NCBI GenBank assembly: GCA_963931635.1
Contig: OZ007034.1
Coordinates: forward strand, 1,612,001 to 1,676,000
Direction of reading: 5' to 3'
DNA length: 64,000 nt
Source: Caccoplasma sp905210875
GTDB lineage: Bacteria; Bacteroidota; Bacteroidia; Bacteroidales; UBA11471
Each line of letters starts with the position of its first letter. The first letter of the stretch is position 1. Below are positions 26,005-34,759 of this stretch, piece by piece. Under the pieces are notes generated by a model. That model was not told the DNA's origin and did no database searches. It worked only from the letters and a program-made list of their open reading frames with translations. The position numbers and the translations under genes were made by a program.

Positions 26005-28035
26005 CTAATCGTTATCCTCTTCGTCCTTCTTGTCTGGCAACAATCGTTTACGCAACTCAGGATCAGCCTTTATACGCTCCATCTCATCTTGAACTATCTG
26101 CTCGACTTCGTCCTTGATACGGGAGTAGTTACGCTCTATCTGTTCCTGCATAATGTCGTTGCCGTTCTCGTCCTTGAACTCATTGACGATAGGAATCTTC
26201 TTGTATGCCTTTGTCTCGGCACTTACCTTTGCACTATCCACGATGATGCGTGAGTGGAAAATTTTCTGGTCAATCTCTTCTCCGAAGTTATCCGCCACAC
26301 TACCCACGAATGTACCTTGTGAGAGGTTGGAAATCTTCGAGGCAGGTATAAGGAAGTCCAACTGCGTGTTGATAGATGTTGATGTGTCCTGACGGTTGAT
26401 AGATACCGACTGACGCTGCTGGAGTATCTTGCCGAAACGCTCCGAAAGGTTTTTGGCTGTTTCACCTACCACCTGTCCGCTGAAGATATTACCCACCGTA
26501 TTTTGGATAACCTTCGCCTCCTTGTCGCCATAGTCACGAGCCAACTGCGAGTAGTCCTGAAAACCAAGACAAACCGCAACCTTGTTGCTTCGTGCTGTGG
26601 CAATGAGGTTGTCGATACCACGGAAATAGATAGTCGGCAACTCATCAATGATGATGGAACTCTTCAACTGACCCTTCTTGTTCACCAACTTAACAATACG
26701 GCTGTTGTATAGTCCGAGTGCCGCAGAGTAGATATTCTGACGGTCGGGATTGTTACCAACGCAGAGTATCTTCGGCTCATTGGGGTTGTTCAAGTCGAGG
26801 GTAAAATCATCGCCCGTCATCACCCAATAGAGCTGCGGAGAAATCATTCTCGACAGCGGAATTTTGGCACTTGCAATCTGGCCTTGGAGCTGATCTTGAG
26901 CTCCACCTTTCCATGCGTCCATAAATGGAGATAGGTAGTTTTCCAACGAAGGATAAGAGGTCAGAATCGTAAAGATATCCGCATACGGTTTGTTCAAGAA
27001 CTCAATGGTATGTGGGAAGGTACAATACTTACCGTCCTTGTAGATTCTCAGATACCAGATAATCGCAGCCAAAAGGATAATCGGAGATTCTACGAAGAAG
27101 TCGCCCTGTTTCTGAATCCATGTTTTATTCAAGTTAAGCATAATAGTATATGCTGATTCATAGGCATCGCTGATATCAACCATAAACTTCGGGTTAATGG
27201 GATTACAGCGGTGTGAGCGACGCGGGTCATCAAAGTTGATGACATAAAAACTCGGCTTTACCTTGTACTTGTCTATGTTCTTCAACAACTCATTGTAGGC
27301 AATAACGGAGAGGTCATCAAACTTGTAGTCGTAGATGTATGTGGCAAAGCCTTTGGCTATGGTCTGCTTGATGTAGTTATTGACTACCGCATACGACTTA
27401 CCGCTACCCGGTGTTCCCAGTACGATGGTTGCTCTGAACGGATTCACTACATTTATCCAACCGTCCCATTCCTTGCCTTGATAGACAAACTTCGTAGGCA
27501 GATTTACAGAATACTCATTTTCCATCAGTCGTGTCTCCTGCATGAAACTCTCGTTGGCCACATTGAAGACATCTTCCATAAGGTTATGCTTGAACATACG
27601 GCTAATCCATACTCCAGACATAAGAAGGAGGATATATCCGACAGTCATAGTAACCGTATAGATTACCATATTCACGATTGGCGAGAACGGTAGGTCGAGC
27701 ATCCACCAGTTCATAAAGAAGAGTACAAGACCGCCTAGGAAGGTCGCATAAATCTTCTGCCAGGTCATCTTCTGATTCTTCACGCCCTTTGTACCGAGGC
27801 ACGAGAGAGCCAAGAATATGATGGCGAACACCTTTGTCACGAGCAGGTTGCTGAACAGCCCTGCCGTATTCTGAAAGTTGAGCAGAATCTTGTCTACCAC
27901 TCCGATGTTGATACCCATATCCACGATGGCCTGATAGCAGAACCAGTAGATATGTACTACAATAAATATAATGGATATGGCACGCATAAACTCCATGACC
28001 TTTGCCAATCCTCTCAAATCATCTTCCTGTTGCAT
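26005..28035 (-). CDS. mobC: Type IV coupling protein (MobC/TraG family)
   Basis: 676 residues. Several membrane segments lie in the first ~190 residues, then the VirD4/TraG ATPase with Walker A GTPGSGKSYAV and Walker B SSIIIDELPTIYF. The region GFQDYSQLARDYG matches the coupling-protein Q-D-L-type motif. The C-terminus is strongly charged. It carries the relaxase-bound strand to the transfer channel at the inner membrane. It is last in the mobA-mobB-mobC order, 33 bp after the relaxase. Confidence 0.92.
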   Translation of the reverse strand: MQQEDDLRGLAKVMEFMRAISIIFIVVHIYWFCYQAIVDMGINIGVVDKILLNFQNTAGLFSNLLVTKVFAIIFLALSCLGTKGVKNQKMTWQKIYATFLGGLVLFFMNWWMLDLPFSPIVNMVIYTVTMTVGYILLLMSGVWISRMFKHNLMEDVFNVANESFMQETRLMENEYSVNLPTKFVYQGKEWDGWINVVNPFRATIVLGTPGSGKSYAVVNNYIKQTIAKGFATYIYDYKFDDLSVIAYNELLKNIDKYKVKPSFYVINFDDPRRSHRCNPINPKFMVDISDAYESAYTIMLNLNKTWIQKQGDFFVESPIILLAAIIWYLRIYKDGKYCTFPHTIEFLNKPYADIFTILTSYPSLENYLSPFMDAWKGGAQDQLQGQIASAKIPLSRMISPQLYWVMTGDDFTLDLNNPNEPKILCVGNNPDRQNIYSAALGLYNSRIVKLVNKKGQLKSSIIIDELPTIYFRGIDNLIATARSNKVAVCLGFQDYSQLARDYGDKEAKVIQNTVGNIFSGQVVGETAKNLSERFGKILQQRQSVSINRQDTSTSINTQLDFLIPASKISNLSQGTFVGSVADNFGEEIDQKIFHSRIIVDSAKVSAETKAYKKIPIVNEFKDENGNDIMQEQIERNYSRIKDEVEQIVQDEMERIKADPELRKRLLPDKKDEEDND

Positions 28036-28068
28036 AATTAATTCGTTTTAATGGTTAGTGAAATTGGT

Positions 28069-29325
28069 TTACGATATGCCGCGTGAACGGCGTTTTTTCT
28101 TCTTCTTTTTCTTCTGGTACTGCTTGGCGAGCATCTCCTCCTGCGGATCATTTGCAGGAGCGTCAAACGAGAAGATTCCGAAGGCTTGCTCTATGCCCGA
28201 TTCAAGGTCTGTCGATGAGAGGCTCTGGCTCTCGGAGAAACCTTGCGGCATATCGGCCCATGGAATGTCGCCTTGCGAGTTGAATAGCTTCTCGAAGTTG
28301 TTTGCCGAGAACTCCTTCCCCAGACGGGAACCGTTATATACCTCACGATTGTGGTGGTCGATGAAGGTGACACCGTAGATACGCCCTGCATCATTCTCGC
28401 GGAACACCACATCAATGCCCTTGCTGCCAAGCAGACGCACGAACTCCTCTCGGTTTCCACGAGAGCCGTGCATAGCCAGAGCTACATCGTTGCGGATTTT
28501 GGGTTGCCACCTCTTCGCTCTGAACTCCTGAGCATTGTAGGCAATACGCTTCTCCACACCCTCGAAGCCGAAACGCTTGCCGATAAGCGAGGACTTGATT
28601 GGCGTACAGATAGGCTTGCCGTTGTCATCGGTCATCGTGTAGATGATACCCGAATAGGGCTTGCCATCGAACTCGCCTTTGACCTGCTTTGCCTCGATGT
28701 TGAAGCACGAGAGCATGGCACTATACTCGCCGAAGGATTGGAAACGATACGAGGTAAAGACACTCTTGAGAATGTTGGATACCTGCTGCTTTACATCGCC
28801 ACGGGTGTAGTCCGCCTTTTTCAGATAAGGTTCCAATAGTTCCCTGCGTTTGTCGGCAATCTGTTTTAGTCCGAACATCTGCTCCAATTCTCGGCAAGCC
28901 TTCATCGAGCGGTTCCACTCGTAGGCATCATCTATCTTCTCGCCATTCTCATTCACGCAGGTAGATACAATATGTATATGTCTGCGGTCAATGTCCTCGT
29001 GGAGATAGACAATGTAGGGCTGGTTGCCGTAGCCCATCTTCTGCATATAGGCTCTTGCCAAATCCGCAAACTGACTATCGGTAAGATTGTCGTCCAGTGT
29101 CGGGTTGAGCGATATATGCAGAATAGGCTTCTCGGTGTTTCTGTTGGCTGCGAGATAGCTCTCAAAGGCGAACATCGTCTGAGAGACAATCCTGTCAGGG
29201 TCGTAGAGAGAATCGGTAATCATACGGTTGCCCGCTATGATGCGACCTGTCGCCTCGTTCACCTTCTGCTGGTTGTAGATGACTGCTCCGTAGAGCGAAG
29301 CTCCTCTGTTGATCTTAGCCACCAT
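28069..29325 (-). CDS. mobB: Relaxase (MobB, MOBP-type)
   Basis: 418 residues. The metal-binding histidine triad is visible as HEDIDRRHIHIV, preceded by HISLNP; an N-terminal Tyr-containing segment (SLYGAVIYNQQKV) probably holds the nicking tyrosine. This matches the Bacteroides MobB/BmgA relaxases, which nick at oriT and lead the strand into the recipient. The chain ends in a run of Lys/Arg (KKKKKKKRRSRG), probably for DNA or coupling-protein contact. The start is 1 bp from the stop of mobA. Confidence 0.9.
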   Translation of the reverse strand: MVAKINRGASLYGAVIYNQQKVNEATGRIIAGNRMITDSLYDPDRIVSQTMFAFESYLAANRNTEKPILHISLNPTLDDNLTDSQFADLARAYMQKMGYGNQPYIVYLHEDIDRRHIHIVSTCVNENGEKIDDAYEWNRSMKACRELEQMFGLKQIADKRRELLEPYLKKADYTRGDVKQQVSNILKSVFTSYRFQSFGEYSAMLSCFNIEAKQVKGEFDGKPYSGIIYTMTDDNGKPICTPIKSSLIGKRFGFEGVEKRIAYNAQEFRAKRWQPKIRNDVALAMHGSRGNREEFVRLLGSKGIDVVFRENDAGRIYGVTFIDHHNREVYNGSRLGKEFSANNFEKLFNSQGDIPWADMPQGFSESQSLSSTDLESGIEQAFGIFSFDAPANDPQEEMLAKQYQKKKKKKKRRSRGIS

Positions 29326-29326
29326 A

Positions 29327-29773
29327 TCAACCTCCGCTTTTACGATTCAAGTGTCTCTCCTCAAACTCGCGTGTGAGGGCGATAATCTGTTTGCTTAATA
29401 CTACCAACTCCAGTGTGGCTTTCTCCAATTTGGCGACAAGGGCAAATGCCCGCTTATCCCCGAAGTTGGCTTTTACGGCTCGCACCGTCTGGTTGTAGTT
29501 GTTGCCGATGGCTTGGAACTGATGGTAGAAATTCGTTAGGCGTATGTAATAATCCATTGCTGCCTTGTCGAGTTTTACCACCTTCATTTCACGGTCAAGA
29601 ATCATTGCCTTTATAAATCTTGCCTTGTATTTAAGACCAGACTTTGCAAACCGCAATTCAAATTGTCCGTTCTCTTCAGCATTCAGTTTGATGCCGTAAC
29701 GATAAACAGCGGGATCCTTTTTAGGTCGCCTTCCTGTTACATCTCTTCTTGTTTGTCTCTTGTCATTTGCCAT
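29327..29773 (-). CDS. mobA: Mobilisation accessory protein (MobA)
   Basis: 148 residues, basic N-terminus (RQTRRDVTGRRPKKDP), then a ribbon-helix-helix-like part (YGIKLNAEENGQFELRFA) and a helical C-terminus (NNYNQTVRAVKANFG). Bacteroides MobA/BfmA proteins of this type bind oriT and help the relaxase. It is first in the mob operon and directly follows the palindrome-rich region that I propose as oriT. Confidence 0.85.
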   Translation of the reverse strand: MANDKRQTRRDVTGRRPKKDPAVYRYGIKLNAEENGQFELRFAKSGLKYKARFIKAMILDREMKVVKLDKAAMDYYIRLTNFYHQFQAIGNNYNQTVRAVKANFGDKRAFALVAKLEKATLELVVLSKQIIALTREFEERHLNRKSGG

Positions 29774-29808
29774 AACTTTACATTTAATTGGTTACTAACT
29801 TCCGCTAT

Positions 29809-29911
29809 GGATTCACGACTTTGGAGTGAATCCCTCCCCGAGCCGTCAGGCGAGTGGCAAGTTGTTTTGGGGTTGCCCGAATCGTTTCGGGCTGCCCAAA
29901 ACACAACTTGC
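29809..29911. other. Palindrome cluster upstream of mobA, candidate oriT
   Basis: A hairpin GGATTCAC/GTGAATCC (29809-29833) is followed by a long imperfect palindrome (29857-29911): GCAAGTTGTTTTGGG pairs with CCCAAAACACAACTTGC, enclosing CCCGAATCGTTTCGGG. oriT sites of this family lie just upstream of mobA and carry such inverted repeats beside the nick. The nick itself cannot be placed. An alternative is a terminator or attenuator in the mobA leader, since a -7 element TAACTTTG for mobA is further upstream at 30029-30022. Confidence 0.5.
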
Positions 29912-30060
29912 TATGTTCGCTTGAACATGAATTTTCCTTCGTAAAATTGGCTATCGCCGTTCCCCTCAGAGAGAAGCATCCGAAAACTCCGTTTGTCGTG
30001 CGTCCATAGACCTTCCGGGTGCAAAGTTAGACAGGTGTATTCTATTGGTAAATAGAGAGT

Positions 30061-30457
30061 TATATGCTATGTGATGACATATAATGACATGTGTGGTCAG
30101 AGGCTTGACGACATAGTGATTATTCCAATTTTTCGCTATTCCTTTGCGGTGTGAATGAGTGCTGAAGTGCCCTCGATAGTGCCATAATGAGCGATAGAAA
30201 GAGTGCTTGAACGATGGAGTGAGAGCCTGCTTGAAAGAGCGAGTGCACGACTGCAAGATTGAGCGAATGATGGAGTGAAAGATGGACGGCACGACAGCAA
30301 TCATGCACGACTGAGCGAATGACAGATTGAGAGACCGAGTGAGTGCAAGAGTGCGAGATGGATAGATTGACCGCCAGCACGAGTGAAGCCCTTCAAGCGT
30401 TCTGCCACTCAGTCAAGAGTGAAGACATTTTTTGTATAACTAAAAATTTTTTGAGAC
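30061..30457 (+). promoter_or_regulatory. traA control region: TGAC pair, degenerate GAGTG/GAGCGA tract, shared 18-bp motif
   Basis: TGAC at 30075 and 30085 (10 bp apart) is a shorter version of the array seen upstream of traE. From about 30150 to 30400 the plus strand is a degenerate purine-rich repeat made of words such as GAGTG, GAGCGA, ACGAC and GAATGA; reading frames across it are low-complexity and I reject them as genes. The 18-bp TTTTTGTATAACTAAAAA (30429-30446) ends 11 bp before the traA ATG and is repeated before traE. Confidence 0.6.
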
Positions 30458-31216
30458 ATGAAGAAAAATCCAGTGTTCGTTGCTATGTGCAACCAGAAAG
30501 GCGGAGTCGGCAAGTCGGCTATGACGATATTGCTCGCCGGGTATTACCACTACCTTAAAGGACTTAATGTGGCTGTTGTAGATTGCGATTATCCGCAGTA
30601 CAGTTTAATCCGTTTGAAAGAACGAGATATGCGTACCGTGGAGAACAGCGAGTACTTTAAGCAGCAGATGATCAACCAATGGAACCGTATCCAAAAGAAA
30701 GCCTATCCCATAGTGGGAGCTGAGGCAGAGAAAGCCCGTGATGCTGCGGACAAATTAGCCAAGGAGGGCGACTACGATTTGATTATTGTAGATCTTCCGG
30801 GTACGGTGAACTCTCGCGGAGTATTCAACACCATTGTAAATATGGATTATGTCATTACTCCGATTGCTCCGGACCGTATCGTTATGCAGAGCAGCCTTGC
30901 TTTCTCAACCACGGTCATTGACTACAGCAAGGAGCGAAAAGATGTTCCCGTCAAGGATTTCCTCTTCTTCTGGAACAAGAAGGATGGTCGTGCTTCGACC
31001 GAGGTCTTTGACACCTACAATCTTATTATGAAGAAGATGGGACTGACAGTCTTGGATACCGTTGTTCCCCACACCAACCGCTATGATAAGGAGCTGTCGC
31101 TACTGACGAAGAACTATTTCAGATGTACATTGATGCCTCCACCTGCAAAGGCTCTTAAAGGTAGCGGACTGGCAGAGTTGGCAGAAGAACTGATTGTGAA
31201 ACTTAATCTGAAATAG
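30458..31216 (+). CDS. traA: Conjugal transfer protein TraA (ParA-like ATPase)
   Basis: 252 residues, MinD/ParA fold. The deviant Walker A reads CNQKGGVGKSAMTI (residues ~8-21), and Walker A' is VVDCDYPQYS. The switch region LIIVDLPGTVNS and late DRIVMQSS follow. First gene of the transfer operon in CTnDOT-like elements. It probably positions the transfer machinery or the element, but a specific role is not established. The gene ends 2 bp before traB. Confidence 0.9.
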   Translation: MKKNPVFVAMCNQKGGVGKSAMTILLAGYYHYLKGLNVAVVDCDYPQYSLIRLKERDMRTVENSEYFKQQMINQWNRIQKKAYPIVGAEAEKARDAADKLAKEGDYDLIIVDLPGTVNSRGVFNTIVNMDYVITPIAPDRIVMQSSLAFSTTVIDYSKERKDVPVKDFLFFWNKKDGRASTEVFDTYNLIMKKMGLTVLDTVVPHTNRYDKELSLLTKNYFRCTLMPPPAKALKGSGLAELAEELIVKLNLK

Positions 31217-31218
31217 CT

Positions 31219-31665
31219 ATGGCAAAGAAGAAAATCGAAGTCGATGAGGATATGCTCAAGGAGATTATGGCCGGCGATATCCCCATTTTCGGGAGAACAA
31301 AGCAGAAAGAGAATGCATCGCCTCCCGCAGAGAGTAAACCTGCGGCAGTAGTAGAAACTCCAACGGAGGAGAAACCACCTGTCGCTATGCAGGAGAAAGT
31401 ATCCGTAAAGCCGAAAAAGCGCAAGGAGGATTCCTGCGATTACCGCAAGATGTTCCTGACCGAAGGAACCGTGCAACATAGGCAGCAGACCTATCTAAGT
31501 CAGGAAACACATAATGCGGTACGGAGATTTCTCTCGGTTGTGGCCCCGAACATCAATATATCAAGGTATATAGACAACATCGTCAATGCTCATTTGGAGC
31601 AGTACCGTGATGAGATGGATAACCTTTTAACAAACGAAATTAATAACCTTTTAAACAACAAGTAA
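31219..31665 (+). CDS. traB: Conjugal transfer protein TraB (DUF3408)
   Basis: 148 residues. A disordered, Lys/Glu/Pro-rich N-terminus (to ~75) precedes a conserved C-terminal DUF3408 domain (YLSQETHNAVRRFLSVVAPN, then ISRYIDNIVNAHLEQY). The C-terminal domain resembles a ribbon-helix-helix DNA-binding fold. It lies between traA and a second DUF3408 gene; ParA-like TraA and these proteins may act together in a partition-like way, by inference. Confidence 0.8.
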   Translation: MAKKKIEVDEDMLKEIMAGDIPIFGRTKQKENASPPAESKPAAVVETPTEEKPPVAMQEKVSVKPKKRKEDSCDYRKMFLTEGTVQHRQQTYLSQETHNAVRRFLSVVAPNINISRYIDNIVNAHLEQYRDEMDNLLTNEINNLLNNK

Positions 31666-31667
31666 TT

Positions 31668-32216
31668 ATGACACACTTAATCGAAATTTTACTCATTGTA
31701 TCTATCATTACATCAGTAATTATGCTTATGCTCCTTATAATATTGAAAGTAGGAGTTACAGTTACTAGCAGACCTCTGACAAAAGAGAAAATCGAGAAAC
31801 TCGAAAATCGCAAGTGGTCTTGGAAACGCAAACCGAAGGTTGAAGATTCTTCTGAATCTACTATGCCGACGGAATCGTCAGAAACAGCCATTAAGCCTAC
31901 AGAAGTTGTTGAATCATATGCAGAGAAAGAGCAAACAGCCATAAAGAACTTGGTAGATACTATATCAAAGGATGCAGATATTGACTCCAAATGCAGTTTC
32001 TATAGGAAGCGATTCTTGAAATGTAAGCGAATTCCTAATCGCTCTCGTGTATACATTGATAAGGAGGATTTGGATTTAATTAGGAGTCTGTTGCCTATAA
32101 TTGACCCCAAGGCTACTATATCGGGATTTGTCAGCAACATTGTTGCAGACCACTTAGACAGATACAAGCCTGAGATTATCAAGATGTATAATGACGAAAG
32201 AGCAAAAATCATGTAG
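31668..32216 (+). CDS. traC: DUF3408 transfer protein (TraC position)
   Basis: 182 residues. It begins with a membrane helix (LIEILLIVSIITSVIMLMLL), then a charged linker with Ser/Glu-rich runs, and ends with the same DUF3408 fold as TraB (YIDKEDLDLIRSLLPIIDPK, ISGFVSNIVADHLDRY). The shared C-terminal domain shows that the two genes are paralogues, one soluble and one membrane-anchored. Symbol given by position. Confidence 0.75.
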   Translation: MTHLIEILLIVSIITSVIMLMLLIILKVGVTVTSRPLTKEKIEKLENRKWSWKRKPKVEDSSESTMPTESSETAIKPTEVVESYAEKEQTAIKNLVDTISKDADIDSKCSFYRKRFLKCKRIPNRSRVYIDKEDLDLIRSLLPIIDPKATISGFVSNIVADHLDRYKPEIIKMYNDERAKIM

Positions 32217-32218
32217 TT

Positions 32219-33010
32219 ATGGAGGCAAAAATATATTTCGTAGTAAAGGTCTTGTGTGCCTTATTCATATTCTATCATCTTTGGGTATTCTTGTTCTGCC
32301 GCAAAATTTACGGTTTGTGGGACAAACTGCATAACTGGGCACGCATAGCTCGTGTTAGATTATGGAAATACCGAAAGAAACGAATGGCTGATAAAGCCAA
32401 GCGTGAAAGACGTAAGAAAATATACGGTAAGGATTTGCCTACGGATAAGCCTAAGCCAATCCAAGCAGAAATTCCTCAGAAAGTTGAAGAGAGTCCTCCC
32501 GTTGATGATGATCCGAATGAGGTAATGGGTAAATCCAACATTATCTATTATGAGGATATTAATGCTGCTCGCACAATACCCGCACATTCGTTGGAGTTGA
32601 AAGAGGTAGAACTTCCTGTGGATAAGGATGTCAACCCCGATGATGTAGAGGATAACTTTGAGCCTCAAAAGGGTTTGACCGAAGAGGACATGCAAGAGTT
32701 GATGGAGCCTGAAGGTATTTTGCCTGACCCTGATTTTGACACCTCTATGACCTATGAGGAGATGAACAATATGGTAGATGTGTTGAACTCGGATACACAC
32801 TCTGATGAAAATGGTCTTCGTGCAGCTCAAACGATATTTCATAAGTTACCAGGAACTGAATTACTGCGACTCATTGAAAATGAACTTGCCGACCAGCAAA
32901 AGATTGATAGATTGCTTTTCGATTATTTGGATGAGTTCGGCAGACCTCTGCCAGAGTCCAAAAGACGAGAACGAAAAATCAAGGATTTTAATATCAAAAA
33001 GTATGTCTAA
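32219..33010 (+). CDS. traD: Conjugal transfer protein TraD-like
   Basis: 263 residues. An N-terminal membrane segment (YFVVKVLCALFIFYHLWVFL) and a basic stretch (RVRLWKYRKKRMADKAKRERR) precede a long acidic region (EDNFEPQKGLTEEDMQELM, EPEGILPDPDF). No catalytic motif. Position and architecture match TraD of Bacteroidales elements; function unknown. A strong terminator follows, separating traA-D from traE onward. Confidence 0.72.
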   Translation: MEAKIYFVVKVLCALFIFYHLWVFLFCRKIYGLWDKLHNWARIARVRLWKYRKKRMADKAKRERRKKIYGKDLPTDKPKPIQAEIPQKVEESPPVDDDPNEVMGKSNIIYYEDINAARTIPAHSLELKEVELPVDKDVNPDDVEDNFEPQKGLTEEDMQELMEPEGILPDPDFDTSMTYEEMNNMVDVLNSDTHSDENGLRAAQTIFHKLPGTELLRLIENELADQQKIDRLLFDYLDEFGRPLPESKRRERKIKDFNIKKYV

Positions 33011-33073
33011 CCCTAACTCTCCATAATACGCGATTTGGTTTGTTGCTACTATTTTGTTTCTTTTTCTTCATTG

Positions 33074-33186
33074 CTGGCACTACGATGTGAATCGTGGTGC
33101 CAGCGTTTTTATATGGTTTCCGCTATACCAATTAACGAGTAAGGCAAGTATCGTAATGCCTCGTGCATTATGATACTTGCCTTACT
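33074..33186 (+). terminator. Two strong hairpins after traD
   Basis: First stem CTGGCAC.ACGAT/ATCGT.GTGCCAG (33074-33103), followed by GCGTTTTT, a good intrinsic terminator. A second, longer stem follows: AGTAAGGCAAGTATC (33138-33152) pairs perfectly with 33172-33186, and TAATGC pairs with GCATTA inside it. The second may serve the convergent ATPase gene. Confidence 0.75.
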
Positions 33187-33235
33187 ATATTTAGATTATT
33201 ACAAGCTGATAGTGAATGTTTATGGGCTAATTACT

Positions 33236-34552
33236 TTAATCCTTAAGACAGCCAAGAGGAATTACCTTAACACCATCTTCGCGAGTATAGGCAATTTCAC
33301 CACCAGTCAATACAATGAGGAGGTCTGGTTCTCGAAGAGGCATTTGTTTCTCTGTTTCATTCTTCTCACGAATTAATTTTTGCATCTCAAGCAAATGCGT
33401 TGCACCTTCATCAATGTCTCTACTGCCAAGTTTACATTCAATCAGTGCATATCGCTGATCATCAAGATGTAAAACTATATCTGCTTCAAGTCCATACCTA
33501 TCATGGTAATAAGACACTTTACCTCCCATAGATTGAGAATAGACCTTTAAGTCGCGAATACACATACACTCAAATACGAATCCAAATGTCTTTAAGTCCA
33601 ATTCAAGAGTTTTAGGAGATGCACCCATAGCTGCAACGGCAATAGACGGATCTATAAAGCATCTTTTTTTACTTGATCTTATTGCAGATGCAGAACGAAT
33701 AGCAGGACACCAGGCTTCAATATCTTCTATTACAAATAAACGCTTTAATGCATCAACATACTCATCGAAAGTGGATTGCGCTGTTGTTTCCATTTCCGCT
33801 TTTACATCTTCCAACATTGCAGATTTCTTTGCCAAAGTGCATAGATTTCGAGCATAAGAACGTAATATCAGTCTAGCTAATTCTGGGTTACGTTGTACAT
33901 CGTCTATACTAGAGATGTCCTCATTACAAACCTTGTTTAGATAGTCTTTTGCTATAAGCAGTTTGGCTTTATCACTTGTTACACTCAAGGAATCAGGCCA
34001 ACCACCTCTACAAGCCACCATAATCAGTTCTTCAATAGAAAGTTTGGATGTAACACCGTCAATATCTAAATCTTTATTATCAAACAACTCAAGAAAAGAT
34101 ATCTCACCTGAAGATTCTGTTGACTCATACAGACTCATTGGATACATTGTCATTGTGGAAATTCTACCGGTTCCTGTATGCATTCTTCTTTCCTCTTCTG
34201 GTGTATCCTTTTCGTTCTTTTTCTTTATAACGGTAGAACCGGTAAGAATAAACTGACCTTTAAGTTTCCTTTGGTCAACAGTTGTTCTTACAGCATCCCA
34301 AAGTATTGGAGCATCTTGCCATTCATCAATAAGTCTTGGTGTTTCACCTTTCAAAAGTATAGACGGTTTTGTCCTGATTGTAGCTAAATAGCCTGCTCGC
34401 TTATCCGGATCCTGCAATTTAACTACACTCTTTGCTTGTCTTTCTGCTGTTGTAGTCTTTCCACACCATTTTGGTCCATTGATTTGTACTGCACCAAAAG
34501 CCTCTAATCTCAAGGATAGTTCCTCGTCTGCTATTCTTTTTAAATAATCCAT
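33236..34552 (-). CDS. AAA ATPase with DUF4143 domain (cargo inside tra region)
   Basis: 438 residues from the ATG at 34552 (an open TTG start lies at 34588). The AAA_14 domain has a degenerate Walker A, INGPKWCGKTT, a Walker B-like RLIDEWQDAP and the sensor strand GQFILTGSTV. The DUF4143 C-terminal domain shows GFVFECMCIRDL and the nuclease-like YALIECKLGS. These stand-alone ATPases are common in gut bacteria, often in mobile DNA; the C-terminal ECKLG fits a PD-(D/E)xK fold. It reads against the transfer operon and splits it between traD and traE. Confidence 0.85.
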   Translation of the reverse strand: MDYLKRIADEELSLRLEAFGAVQINGPKWCGKTTTAERQAKSVVKLQDPDKRAGYLATIRTKPSILLKGETPRLIDEWQDAPILWDAVRTTVDQRKLKGQFILTGSTVIKKKNEKDTPEEERRMHTGTGRISTMTMYPMSLYESTESSGEISFLELFDNKDLDIDGVTSKLSIEELIMVACRGGWPDSLSVTSDKAKLLIAKDYLNKVCNEDISSIDDVQRNPELARLILRSYARNLCTLAKKSAMLEDVKAEMETTAQSTFDEYVDALKRLFVIEDIEAWCPAIRSASAIRSSKKRCFIDPSIAVAAMGASPKTLELDLKTFGFVFECMCIRDLKVYSQSMGGKVSYYHDRYGLEADIVLHLDDQRYALIECKLGSRDIDEGATHLLEMQKLIREKNETEKQMPLREPDLLIVLTGGEIAYTREDGVKVIPLGCLKD

Positions 34553-34597
34553 ATCAGAACTTGATTTTAATTTGTGCAAAAATAGCAATTCTTTTTT

Positions 34598-34712
34598 TAT
34601 CTCGCAACATATCCTGTGTTTTTGTGGTATTTTACCCTTTGAATTTGTGATGTATTACACTTTATTTTTGTGGCAACTTATCCTTTGTTTTTGCGGTAAA
34701 AGTAGCAACGGT
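34598..34712. repeat. 23-bp direct repeat array upstream of traE and the DUF4143 gene
   Basis: Units start at 34598, 34621, 34644, 34667 and 34690, exactly 23 bp apart. The shared pattern is TTTGTG(G/A)...TTA..CTTTG; units at 34598 and 34667 share GCAAC.TATCCT.TGTT. Identity is partial and the last unit is only half preserved. The array lies directly before the DUF4143 ATPase start on one side and the traE control region on the other. It is probably a protein-binding array; it is too short and without spacers, so not CRISPR. Confidence 0.65.
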
Positions 34713-34759
34713 TTGTACCATATAAACACTCTTTTTGCCCCTCCAAAACACCCTTGCTA

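Noticed and set aside
28081..28135. Simple repeat of TTCTT at the mobB end
   Set aside because: It simply encodes the Lys/Arg tail of the relaxase.
29966..30380. Minus-strand reading frames rich in Ser, His and Leu
   Set aside because: They follow the degenerate GAGTG/GAGCGA tract and are low-complexity; no start signal or homology.
34598..34712. CRISPR array
   Set aside because: Units are contiguous 23-bp direct repeats without spacers and no cas genes are present.
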